From: an uncultured Collinsella sp.
Lineage (GTDB): Bacteria > Actinomycetota > Coriobacteriia > Coriobacteriales > Coriobacteriaceae
Direction: 5' to 3'
Length of the DNA stretch: 6,388 bases
NCBI GenBank assembly: GCA_900555355.1
Contig: USKV01000093.1
Coordinates: forward strand, 1 to 6,388
Numbering within the stretch: position 1 is the stretch's first letter; each line of letters starts with the position of its first letter. Of the stretch, positions 1 through 6,388 are shown one piece after another. The notes below the pieces were generated by a model, which worked only from the letters and a program-made list of their open reading frames with translations, had not been told where the DNA came from and searched no databases. The position numbers and the translations under genes are program-made.

Positions 1-9
1 CCGCAGTCG

Positions 10-369
10 CTACAGCAACGCCTCGGTCCAAGCCGCTTCTTTGAAGCCAGGAATCGCAAAGTCATCGCCCACCAGTAGCGGACGCTTAACAAGCATGCCG
101 TCAGTCGCCAGCAGCTCGCAGCATTCCTGGTCCGTCATACCCGCATCCAGGCGAGCCTTCAGGCCCAGCTCTCGATATTTCATGCCCGACGAATTAAAGA
201 AGCGCCGCACCGGCAGTCCCGAACGAGCAATCCAGGTCGCAAGCTCATCAGCCGTGGGATTGTCCAAAACGATATCGCGGTCGATATACTCAACCCCATG
301 TTCGTCCAGCCATGCCTTGGCCTTTTTACAGGTCGAGCACTTGGGATATTCAACAAACAGTACGGTCAT
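10..369 (-). CDS. Spx/ArsC-family thioredoxin-fold protein (arsenate reductase-like)
   Basis: This is a 119-residue cytoplasmic protein of the ArsC/Spx/YffB family, matching the family's usual size of about 115-130 residues. Near the N terminus it has a CxxC motif, CSTCKKA (Cys11 and Cys14). It also has the family stretch FNSSGMKYRELGL (58-70) and the conserved KRPLLV segment (Arg96) near the C terminus, followed by GF. Family members are either glutathione- or thioredoxin-linked arsenate reductases or Spx-like regulators that contact RNA polymerase; most plain members have no tested function. The sequence cannot separate these roles. No arsenic resistance genes are nearby, so arsenate reduction is not supported by context. 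I chose the ATG at 367-369 because GGAGG lies 5 nt upstream; an upstream in-frame ATG at 408 would add 13 residues with no matching family sequence. It lies 92 nt downstream of mupG and may have its own promoter. The stop codon is TAG. Confidence 0.88.
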   Translation of the reverse strand: MTVLFVEYPKCSTCKKAKAWLDEHGVEYIDRDIVLDNPTADELATWIARSGLPVRRFFNSSGMKYRELGLKARLDAGMTDQECCELLATDGMLVKRPLLVGDDFAIPGFKEAAWTEALL

Positions 370-374
370 GGGAA

Positions 375-379
375 TCCTC
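375..379 (-). promoter_or_regulatory. Ribosome binding site that decides the start of the ArsC-like gene
   Basis: On the minus strand GGAGG ends 5 nt before the ATG at 367-369. It supports that ATG over the in-frame ATG at 406-408, which would have the Shine-Dalgarno inside the coding region. Confidence 0.7.
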
Positions 380-439
380 CGAACATAGATCGGCCAACGC
401 AGGTACACACCATACGAGGCGCCTTCGCATGATGGGGCA

Positions 440-445
440 ATTGTA
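440..445 (-). promoter_or_regulatory. Possible -10 element upstream of the ArsC-like gene
   Basis: The minus strand reads TACAAT here, a 5/6 match to the sigma-70 -10 consensus, in the gap after mupG and about 70 nt before the ArsC-like start codon. No good -35 hexamer lies 16-18 nt upstream, so this is weak support for a separate promoter. I see no clear intrinsic terminator after mupG, so read-through from it is also possible. Confidence 0.25.
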
Positions 446-461
446 GCCCACGGGTCACACG

Positions 462-1514
462 CTAAACGAACCGTACCCCGAATCCGCGTTTGATGAACGG
501 CAGCAGCTCCATTGCCTCGGGCGTGATATGGCCCGCAACGTTCATGCGCTCGTCACCGGGAAGATCGACCCGCGCAATCTCAAGCTCGCCTTCGTAGCGC
601 CCATATCCGCTATTGCTCACAGCGATCGACCCCGCCTTTCGCGGCAGGCCGGCTCCGGCATCCGTCGGCACGGAATCCGGCTTAAGCTTCGTACGTGACT
701 CCTGAGACCTAAAGATGAGGACACTCGAGTCGGGCCGGTCGTGATGAATCTGCCCGCGCACATAGGCATAACCGGGCTCAAGCTCGCATTGCAGGTCCAC
801 GTATCCGGCGGAAACTTGAGCAAACTGCGCCCAGCCCGCATCGGAAAGATCGGGGTCGCCGACCAACACAATGTCGCAATCGGCGCCATGTGCAAGCTCA
901 AGCATATTGAGAGCAACCTTTGACGCGCGACCGCGCTGCGTCTCGACCGTCGGCAGTCCCTCGAATACCGGCCCGCGAACGTTGGCATCGCCCGGCACAA
1001 AAGCCATGATTTCGAATCCAAGCGCCGCAAGACGAAGATTCACCCGAGCAATGTCCTCCAGAGCTAAACCGGTATAAGGCTTGGGGTAAAAATTGTGGCA
1101 GGCGGCAAAACGAGTCACATCGGCACCGGCCTCACGCCACGATGCGATTTCATCAGAACTCACCGTCGATGCATTGACCACAATTCGAAATTCACCGGAC
1201 AGCTCCGCGACCCGTTGGGCGCTAAAGCCATAGTCCAAACGAAGGTATTCCAACCCCAGATCGCGCAGGTCCTCGATGCGCTCAAGCCCGAGCAAATCGC
1301 ACGTGCGAGGCCCCACATCGGCAATGAGCGCAATGCCGCGGGCGGAGAGCAGCGACAGCACATGACGGACCTTATCGGCATATGCCGCTCCCCCATCCTC
1401 GGGAATATGCAGTGAAGTGAACGCGTAGCGCGCACCCGCTGCGGCACCACGCTCAATCGTCCGCTCAATATCCTGCAAAGGGCTGGAAAGATAAATCGAA
1501 ATACCCGTTTTCAC
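462..1514 (-). CDS. mupG: MupG-like 6-phospho-N-acetylmuramidase (DUF871 family)
   Basis: This 350-residue cytoplasmic protein belongs to the DUF871/MupG family, whose S. aureus member hydrolyses MurNAc-6-phosphate-beta-1,4-GlcNAc to MurNAc-6-phosphate and GlcNAc. The N-terminal TIM-barrel part (about 1-235) carries the family signatures FTSLHIPED (32-40), LRLDYGF (91-97), NASTV (114-118), CHNFYPKPYTGL (139-150), RGPVFEGLPT (180-189) and DIVLVGDP (214-221). The smaller C-terminal domain (about 240-350) matches the cyclophilin-like domain of this family. Length is as expected and the gene looks intact. The start is GTG (1512-1514), with an AGGAG ribosome binding site 9 nt upstream. It follows the murP-like gene but is separated from it by an intrinsic terminator, so its level may differ from the rest of the cluster. 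Its product feeds MurQ, encoded two genes upstream. Function is assigned by family recognition and context; the substrate is inferred. Confidence 0.88.
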   Translation of the reverse strand: MKTGISIYLSSPLQDIERTIERGAAAGARYAFTSLHIPEDGGAAYADKVRHVLSLLSARGIALIADVGPRTCDLLGLERIEDLRDLGLEYLRLDYGFSAQRVAELSGEFRIVVNASTVSSDEIASWREAGADVTRFAACHNFYPKPYTGLALEDIARVNLRLAALGFEIMAFVPGDANVRGPVFEGLPTVETQRGRASKVALNMLELAHGADCDIVLVGDPDLSDAGWAQFAQVSAGYVDLQCELEPGYAYVRGQIHHDRPDSSVLIFRSQESRTKLKPDSVPTDAGAGLPRKAGSIAVSNSGYGRYEGELEIARVDLPGDERMNVAGHITPEAMELLPFIKRGFGVRFV

Positions 1515-1530
1515 GCTTCAACGCTCCTTT

Positions 1531-1564
1531 AAAAAAGGCCGGCGGAGCAGTTAGCCCCGCCGGC
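1531..1564 (-). terminator. Intrinsic terminator between murP and mupG
   Basis: On the minus strand an 11-bp GC-rich stem (arms 1554-1564 and 1538-1548, with one G-U pair) closes a 5-nt loop (1549-1553). One C and then a run of six T (1531-1536) follow. This is a textbook Rho-independent terminator, placed 68 nt after the murP stop and directly before the mupG ribosome binding site (1524-1528). There is no room for a promoter between the terminator and mupG, so mupG must be expressed by read-through or from a promoter upstream of the hairpin. Confidence 0.88.
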
Positions 1565-1570
1565 ACAACC

Positions 1571-1599
1571 ATAGCATCAAGAGATCTGCGGCACGTCAA
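1571..1599 (-). promoter_or_regulatory. Weak candidate promoter for mupG, just upstream of the terminator hairpin
   Basis: The minus strand has TTGACG (1594-1599, 5/6 to the -35 consensus), a 17-nt spacer and TGCTAT (1571-1576, 3/6 to the -10 consensus). The -10 lacks the important second-position A, so the match is modest. If used, transcription would begin at about 1564, so the RNA would start with the terminator hairpin itself. This is inference from pattern only. Confidence 0.22.
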
Positions 1600-1631
1600 G
1601 ACGTTCGAATGACATGGCGCGCAGCATCAGG

Positions 1632-3062
1632 CTACTCGCCAAAAAACTCGTTGATCTTCTGCTCGTCGACGCCAAAGAACCACGTCAGGACAAAGCCGGC
1701 GGCATAGGCAAGCAGCATAGCGGCAACGTAGCCGAGCTGCTGGCCAGGAACGACGATCAGCAGGCCAAACAGACCGGAAACGCCCTGAGAAACCGTGCCG
1801 ATGTGAAGCAGCGCCGCGAGCGCGCCGCCAAATCCGGCACCCAGGCAGGCCGTCACAAACGGACGAACGAGCGGCAGCGTAACGGCATACATCAGAGGCT
1901 CGCCCACGCCCAGGATGCCAACGGGGATGGACTCGGCGACATACTTCTTGAGCTTGGCGTTCTTGGTCTTAAAGTACAGCGCCAAACCGGCACCGACCTG
2001 GCCGCCGCCAGCCATCATAAGGATGGGCAGCAGGTAATTGATGCCCTTGGTAGCGCCGTCGGGATCGTTGAGCATAGCGTGGATCGGCGTGAGCGCCTGA
2101 TGCAGGCCGACGGACACCAGCGGCAAGAAGCCTGCCGACAGGATATAGCCGCCCAGGACGCCCAGCTTCTCGAAGATAAAGGTGAGGACGCTAAAGATCG
2201 CGGTCGTCAGCCAAGCGCCAACCGGCTGGATGACAAGCATCAGAGCAAAGGCGCCGATGATGAGCACCAGCAGCGGGGACAGGAACGTATCGAGCGCGTT
2301 GGGCATGACCTTGCGAATCTGACGCTCCATCCAGGCGAAAAACGCACCAGCGATGAGAGCCGCGATCATGCCGCCCGCTGCGGGGTTGTACTGCGCATTG
2401 GTGAGCGGCAGCAGAATGGCAGTGGCAGGATCAGCCGCACCAGGCGCAAGCAGGGGCATGGCACTGTTGGCAATACACATCATGCCGGCGATGCCGCCCA
2501 GCGCAGCGGAGCCGCCAAACTCACGTGCCGCGTTATAGCCCACCAAGATGGGCAGATAGGCAAACAGGGCCCAGCCCATGGAGCGAATGCCCTGGTACCA
2601 CCACTCGCCTGCAAGCGCGCCTGCCGTCGAGACGTTAATGACGTTGCAGATACTGTTGATGAGGCCAGCCGCAATGATGCCGGGAAGCAGGGCGACGAAG
2701 ACATTGGAAATCTTCTTGAGGAAGGCCTGAACCGGCTTGGACTCGTACTTGGCCTTCTGCGCGGCCTTGTTTGTGGCCGCAGCGTCAACCACGCTCTCAT
2801 CAGCAACGCCTTTCGCAAGGCCGGTGAGCTTGGAGAACTCCTCGAGCACCTTATTCACCTTGCCCGGACCCAGCACAATCTGCATCGTGTCGTCCTCGAC
2901 CAGGCCCATCACGCCGTCGAGCGCCTTAATACCCTCCGTGTCGACGTTGCCCGTGTCTTTGACGGTCACGCGCAGGCGCGTCATGCACGCCGCGTTTGCG
3001 AGCACGTTGTCTTTACCGCCCAAAAGGTCCAGCAGCTTTTGAGCCAGCTCTTTGTTCGTCAT
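1632..3062 (-). CDS. murP: PTS EIIBC component, MurNAc / MurNAc-GlcNAc type (MurP-like)
   Basis: This 476-residue inner-membrane PTS permease of the glucose superfamily imports a sugar and phosphorylates it on the way in. Residues 1-80 form the EIIB domain, with the phosphorylated cysteine Cys26 in AACMTRLRV. A polar linker (about 85-110) leads to the EIIC domain (about 115-465), which has many hydrophobic segments and the conserved GVGEP motif (385-389), equivalent to GITEP in relatives. There is no EIIA domain, as in E. coli MurP (474 residues), so phosphate must come from a separate EIIA. The sequence alone could also fit other sugar EIIBC proteins; the MurNAc assignment rests on murQ, mupG and the RpiR regulator beside it. 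The ATG start has an excellent AAGGAGGAG ribosome binding site 2-10 nt upstream. It lies 57 nt downstream of murQ with no visible hairpin between them, so the two are probably co-transcribed, and it ends at a strong terminator. Confidence 0.87.
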   Translation of the reverse strand: MTNKELAQKLLDLLGGKDNVLANAACMTRLRVTVKDTGNVDTEGIKALDGVMGLVEDDTMQIVLGPGKVNKVLEEFSKLTGLAKGVADESVVDAAATNKAAQKAKYESKPVQAFLKKISNVFVALLPGIIAAGLINSICNVINVSTAGALAGEWWYQGIRSMGWALFAYLPILVGYNAAREFGGSAALGGIAGMMCIANSAMPLLAPGAADPATAILLPLTNAQYNPAAGGMIAALIAGAFFAWMERQIRKVMPNALDTFLSPLLVLIIGAFALMLVIQPVGAWLTTAIFSVLTFIFEKLGVLGGYILSAGFLPLVSVGLHQALTPIHAMLNDPDGATKGINYLLPILMMAGGGQVGAGLALYFKTKNAKLKKYVAESIPVGILGVGEPLMYAVTLPLVRPFVTACLGAGFGGALAALLHIGTVSQGVSGLFGLLIVVPGQQLGYVAAMLLAYAAGFVLTWFFGVDEQKINEFFGE

Positions 3063-3119
3063 AACTCCTCCTTGTATTGGGTATCTCGTCTGGATGTCAT
3101 ATCAGCTCACGCCGTGCAC

Positions 3120-4043
<924 letters not shown>

Positions 4044-4049
4044 TTTGTT

Positions 4050-4056
4050 CACCTCA
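4050..4056 (-). promoter_or_regulatory. murQ ribosome binding site overlapping the regulator's stop codon
   Basis: The minus strand reads TGAGGTG: the first three bases are the TGA stop of the RpiR-type gene and AGGTG is the Shine-Dalgarno, 6 nt before the murQ ATG. This supports the internal ATG as the murQ start and coupled translation of the two genes. Confidence 0.65.
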
Positions 4057-4905
4057 TCTTTCCTGTTTCTCGATGTAGTTTTGCTTAATGACATGCGTCG
4101 CCCGTTCGTAGTCGCTGGCAACGTAAGCAGCGTACAGGGCATCGACAACCATAAGCTGGGCCATACGCGAAGCCATGGCACCGCTGCGGACCAAGGGTTC
4201 ACTCGCAGCGACGCCGAGCACGGCATCGGCCATGGTGGCAAGCTTGGATGATCCATCTACTTTGGTAACGGCCACGACGGGACAGTTGTGACGTTGAGCC
4301 TCGGCGGTGCAGTCCAGCACCTCTTGCGTCAAGCCCGAGTAGCTAAAGGCGATTGCCATATCGCCCTCATGCATGTTCTTGGCACACAAGAGCTGGTCAT
4401 GCCAGTCGTCGTACAGATGGCATTCCTTGTCGACACGCATGAGCTTTTGCGCCAGATCGTGCGCGACCAAACGAGAGGCACCGATACCGAACAGATTGAC
4501 CGCGCGTGCCCGCTTAAGATAGGCCGCACATCGCTCCAAGACGGTGTAATCGAGCGTTCGCGCCGTCGCTTCGATCGTGCGCACGTTGCTTTTCATCACC
4601 TTCCCCACGATACGTTCGACGCTGTCATCCATGGAGATGTCCTCGAGGGCAACGTCTTTCTTGTCACCCAAGAGCGCCAGCTCGGCAATCAGTTCGCGCT
4701 GGAACTCCTTGTAGCCCGCAAAACCCAAGCGCTTGCAAAAGCGCAAAATGCTCGAGGGCGAGGAGAACGTGGCATCGGCAAGACCGCGGACGGACAGCCC
4801 GACCACCTCGTGCGGATGAGCGCTTACATATGCGATGACATTGCGTTCCGCCGGGCTCGCGCTGAGCTCACGCTCGCGAAGCCGCAAAAGCAATCCGTTT
4901 GCCAT
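4054..4905 (-). CDS. murR: RpiR-family transcriptional regulator with SIS domain (MurR-like)
   Basis: This 283-residue protein has the two-domain layout of RpiR regulators. An N-terminal helix-turn-helix domain (about 1-78) includes LSVRGLADATFSSPSSILRF (37-56) and the GFAGYKEFQREL tail typical of the family. A SIS phosphosugar-binding domain (about 120-255) has FGIGASRLVAHDLAQKL (139-155) and the SYSGLTQEVL loop (188-197). It is encoded first in the cluster, directly before murQ and the murP-like gene, so it most likely controls them in response to a MurNAc-derived phosphosugar. E. coli MurR is a repressor relieved by MurNAc-6-phosphate; whether this one represses or activates cannot be read from the sequence. 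I place the start at the ATG 4903-4905, because GGAGG (4914-4918) lies 8 nt upstream. An in-frame GTG at 4912-4914 would overlap that site. It ends in TGA, the only non-TAG stop in the window. The symbol is assigned by context. Confidence 0.87.
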   Translation of the reverse strand: MANGLLLRLRERELSASPAERNVIAYVSAHPHEVVGLSVRGLADATFSSPSSILRFCKRLGFAGYKEFQRELIAELALLGDKKDVALEDISMDDSVERIVGKVMKSNVRTIEATARTLDYTVLERCAAYLKRARAVNLFGIGASRLVAHDLAQKLMRVDKECHLYDDWHDQLLCAKNMHEGDMAIAFSYSGLTQEVLDCTAEAQRHNCPVVAVTKVDGSSKLATMADAVLGVAASEPLVRSGAMASRMAQLMVVDALYAAYVASDYERATHVIKQNYIEKQER

Positions 4906-4913
4906 CTCAAACA

Positions 4914-4918
4914 CCTCC
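4914..4918 (-). promoter_or_regulatory. Ribosome binding site that decides the regulator's start
   Basis: GGAGG on the minus strand lies 8 nt before the ATG at 4903-4905 and overlaps the alternative GTG at 4912-4914. This makes the ATG the more likely start and shortens the protein by three residues. Confidence 0.7.
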
Positions 4919-4950
4919 GTTGAGAAGAATTAAAGACCAAAGAATGATTC

Positions 4951-4979
4951 GTACCGGATATAAACAGCTTTTACGGTAC
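4951..4979. repeat. Inverted repeat GTACCG-N17-CGGTAC, candidate operator
   Basis: Two perfect 6-bp half-sites (4951-4956 and 4974-4979) face each other across 17 bp, giving a centre-to-centre distance of 23 bp, about two helical turns. The spacer is AT-rich and contains TATATC on the minus strand, a possible -10. The repeat ends 46 nt upstream of the regulator's ATG. Its position suits a binding site for the RpiR-type regulator acting on its own operon. This is a pattern-based inference. Confidence 0.4.
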
Positions 4980-4980
4980 A

Positions 4981-5003
4981 TTGTGCCGCATCATGGTGCA
5001 CAA
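4981..5003. repeat. Inverted repeat TTGTGC-N11-GCACAA, second candidate operator
   Basis: Two perfect 6-bp arms (4981-4986 and 4998-5003) are separated by 11 bp, with centres 17 bp apart. It begins one base from the GTACCG repeat, and its outer end touches the large hairpin at 5003. Two adjacent palindromes upstream of a MurR-type regulon recall the arrangement described for E. coli MurR, but the half-sites here differ from each other, so they may serve different proteins. Confidence 0.33.
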
Positions 5004-5030
5004 GGGGCGAGCGTTCTACCGCTCGCCCCT
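5003..5030 (-). terminator. Perfect 11-bp hairpin after the VanZ-like gene, possible terminator
   Basis: Arms 5003-5013 and 5020-5030 are exact reverse complements (AGGGGCGAGCG and CGCTCGCCCCT) around a 6-nt loop. It lies about 80 nt after the VanZ-like stop and about 98 nt before the regulator's start. Neither strand has a run of T after the stem, so it is not a standard intrinsic terminator. It could still end the vanZ transcript with help, protect a 3' end, or sit in the regulator's leader. Confidence 0.5.
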
Positions 5031-5109
5031 CAAATCCGACCGCTCGGAAATACGCGCGACACAAAATAATTCAACAAGGTCGCATGATCAGAAACGGGTT
5101 TGTTACCGG

Positions 5110-5691
5110 CTAGCGCCTCGCATGGGCGCCGATCGGCCGAGTCGCATAGCGCACCAACGCCGCTGCCAGCAATACCAACAGCATCGCGGTAACATAGCCC
5201 GCAGCATCGAATCCTAAATCGATAACGTCGAAATGCCTGCCGGGAACAAAGATCTTATGTACCTGATCGCCAACGGAGCAGACGGCGCAAAAGAGCAACA
5301 CGGGCACGCAACGGGAGCATACGCTCCACGGACGCCTGGAAAAGCAAACCACGACCACCGAGGCGAACAATCCGACGAAGAAAAACTCTACGGTATGGGC
5401 AACGCGACGGACGTTCGCGCCCACCCACATGCGAATGGAAGCAAGTCGGCCAGACCGGACATTCGAAGCAACCGAATCGGTGCCCCCGGTCATCCCGTTC
5501 TCGGTCTGAGCTTCACCCGTGGTATCGGCAGCCTGTACGCCCGTAGCCTGACCCTCCACCACACGCGCGGTGGACTCGCTCAGCAACGACGTCTGCACCG
5601 CGTTTTGCTCCGTCAGCACCCAGATGCCCGCCAGCGTTGCGACGAACAGAGCGATCGCGGTCCATCCGATTATTTGTTTTACGCGTGCCAA
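5110..5691 (-). CDS. VanZ-like family membrane protein
   Basis: This is a 193-residue membrane protein. After a first transmembrane segment (about 7-27) comes a polar region of roughly 50 residues (about 38-88) rich in Thr, Gly, Gln and Ala, then a VanZ-like core. The core has RRVAHTVEFFFVG (95-107, His99 and Glu102), hydrophobic segments at about 102-117 and 129-140, GDQVHKIFVPGRHFDVID (141-158), and a last segment (about 164-181). VanZ-like proteins are a broad family named after the teicoplanin-resistance protein of Enterococcus; most have no known function. The usual DExHQ motif before FxPGR reads DQVHK here (Glu to Gln143, Gln to Lys146). The most likely start is TTG (5689-5691), with GGAGG 7 nt upstream. 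A -10-like TACACT lies at 5722-5727, without a clear -35. I infer no specific role; its closeness to a cell-wall sugar cluster may be chance. Confidence 0.75.
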   Translation of the reverse strand: MARVKQIIGWTAIALFVATLAGIWVLTEQNAVQTSLLSESTARVVEGQATGVQAADTTGEAQTENGMTGGTDSVASNVRSGRLASIRMWVGANVRRVAHTVEFFFVGLFASVVVVCFSRRPWSVCSRCVPVLLFCAVCSVGDQVHKIFVPGRHFDVIDLGFDAAGYVTAMLLVLLAAALVRYATRPIGAHARR

Positions 5692-5698
5692 AGGCCAA

Positions 5699-5703
5699 CC
5701 TCC
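5699..5703 (-). promoter_or_regulatory. Ribosome binding site supporting a TTG start for the VanZ-like gene
   Basis: GGAGG on the minus strand ends 7 nt before the TTG at 5689-5691. No ATG or GTG in this frame is equally well placed, and starting later would remove the first transmembrane segment. Confidence 0.6.
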
Positions 5704-5796
5704 GTTTTTTGAATATCAGCGAGTGTAGTCCAAAATGGCATCGTCACCGTATCAAAATTTGAATCGCAACAGGAAGCAACAAAGCGACGCAAACTC

Positions 5797-6388
5797 CTAC
5801 CCCGCCTCGCGCATCCAGCGATCGAACGTCCCCACGCACACGCCCAGGCACTTTGCTGCCTGGCTGCGGGTAATATCGCCTGCCTCATAGCTATCGCGCA
5901 CCAGCTCAAACTGAGGAGGGCACGGCTTGCGAGGTCGACCGAAACGAACCCCTCGCGCCCGCGCCGCTGCAATTCCCTCCGCCTGGCGCCGATGGATATT
6001 CTCGCGCTCCACCTGCGCCACGTAGCTCAGCAGTTGCAGCACAATATCGGCAATCAGGGTGTTGGTCACATCCGGCGTGCCGCTGGCCCTGGCGCGCGTG
6101 TCAAGCAATGGCATGTCCAACACCACAATGGCAACCCCGAGCTCCTTGGTAATGCGTCGCCATTCCTCAAGAATCTCGGAGTAATTACGACCAAGTCGGT
6201 CGATAGAAAGCACCACTAGCACGTCCCCGTCTCCCAGGACGTGCAGCAGCTCGCGATAACGCGGTCGATCGAAGTCCTTGCCGCTCGCATGGTCGGCATA
6301 AATATTCGCCGAGCCCACGCCATAGGCGCCCAGCGCATCCAGCTGCCGATTAAGATTCTGATCGCGCGAACTCACCCGCGCATAACCA
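5797..6388 (-). CDS. Small serine recombinase (resolvase/invertase family), 5' end beyond the window
   Basis: This site-specific recombinase cuts DNA through a phosphoserine link. The frame stays open to the window edge and reads GYARVSSRDQN, the classic N terminus of the family; the GTG at 6375 encodes the valine of this motif and is not the start. By comparison with gamma-delta resolvase (GYARVS at 5-10), about four residues are missing. Key residues are all visible: the Arg and Ser of ARVS, and IDRLGRN with the equivalents of Asp67, Arg68 and Arg71. The motif SGKDFDRP and the long helix QVERENIHRRQAEG with GRPRK follow, and then a C-terminal helix-turn-helix (SQAAKCLGVCVGTFDRWM). Total length would be about 200 residues, normal for a small resolvase or DNA invertase. 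Which one it is cannot be told, because no crossover site is recognised in the window. It ends 105 nt before the VanZ-like gene with no obvious terminator. The stop is TAG. Confidence 0.92.
   Translation of the reverse strand, partial: GYARVSSRDQNLNRQLDALGAYGVGSANIYADHASGKDFDRPRYRELLHVLGDGDVLVVLSIDRLGRNYSEILEEWRRITKELGVAIVVLDMPLLDTRARASGTPDVTNTLIADIVLQLLSYVAQVERENIHRRQAEGIAAARARGVRFGRPRKPCPPQFELVRDSYEAGDITRSQAAKCLGVCVGTFDRWMREAG

Noticed and set aside
431..456. Possible terminator after mupG (GGGC and GCCC separated by 7 nt)
   Set aside because: The stem is only about 4 bp and has no T tract, so it is not supportable as a terminator.
3063..3119. Possible terminator or promoter between murQ and murP
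   Set aside because: I see no stable stem, T tract or convincing -35/-10 pair; the gap looks like a plain operon spacer with the murP ribosome binding site.
4044..4256. Possible 71-residue N-terminal extension of MurQ
   Set aside because: The extension overlaps the 3' end of the RpiR-type gene in another frame and has no MurQ family sequence; the ATG at 4043 has its own ribosome binding site and starts exactly where the family homology begins.
4288..4923. A 211-codon plus-strand frame opposite the RpiR-type gene
   Set aside because: It shows no family features and fully overlaps a well-supported gene; it is a shadow frame.
5233..5712. A 159-codon plus-strand frame opposite the VanZ-like gene
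   Set aside because: The opposite strand has a convincing VanZ-like core with membrane segments and a ribosome binding site, while this frame has neither.
5752..5790. An 11-bp palindrome (TCAAAATTTGA) and GCAACA repeated at 10-bp spacing after the recombinase gene, as possible recombination sites
   Set aside because: The repeats are too short and imperfect to call a res or inversion site, and no partner copy is visible in the window.
5679..5972. A 97-codon minus-strand frame overlapping the recombinase 3' end and running to the VanZ-like start
   Set aside because: It is a different frame of the recombinase helix-turn-helix region, without a ribosome binding site or recognisable content.
6373..6375. 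GTG as the start of the recombinase
   Set aside because: It encodes the valine of the conserved ARVS motif, and the frame continues upstream as GYAR, so the real start is outside the window.

Overview
The window holds seven protein-coding genes, all on the minus strand, with short gaps, strong GGAGG-type ribosome binding sites and fairly high GC. The gene set points to a Gram-positive gut bacterium: an EIIBC sugar transporter without its own EIIA, a DUF871/MupG-type glycosidase, a MurQ etherase, an RpiR-type regulator, a VanZ-like protein and an Spx/ArsC-like protein. Coriobacteriia (for example a Collinsella-like organism) fits the composition and gene mix best. That placement is inference from general appearance, not from a marker gene.

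Read in the direction of transcription (right to left), the layout is as follows. (1) A serine recombinase whose first few codons lie beyond the right edge of the window. (2) A VanZ-like membrane protein with a probable TTG start. (3) A 204-bp intergenic region with a perfect 11-bp hairpin and two neighbouring inverted repeats, a likely site for a terminator, promoter and operator. (4) A peptidoglycan amino-sugar salvage cluster: an RpiR/MurR-type regulator, murQ (MurNAc-6-phosphate etherase) 10 nt downstream, a murP-like PTS EIIBC 57 nt further on, a clear intrinsic terminator, then a mupG-like 6-phospho-N-acetylmuramidase. (5) A small Spx/ArsC-family thioredoxin-fold protein at the left end.

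The central four genes make a coherent pathway. The PTS protein would import and 6-phosphorylate MurNAc or MurNAc-GlcNAc released from cell wall. MupG would split the phosphorylated disaccharide into GlcNAc and MurNAc-6-phosphate. MurQ would remove the lactyl ether to give GlcNAc-6-phosphate and D-lactate. The RpiR/SIS regulator would sense a phosphosugar of this pathway, probably MurNAc-6-phosphate. The same gene set (mupG, murQ, murP, murR) is known from Staphylococcus aureus. NagA/NagB functions and a general EIIA would have to be elsewhere in the genome.

I do not see an undescribed system. The points most worth a second look are the terminator that isolates mupG from murP, the paired inverted repeats upstream of the regulator, the departures from the usual VanZ motif, and the use of TAG as stop codon in six of seven genes.
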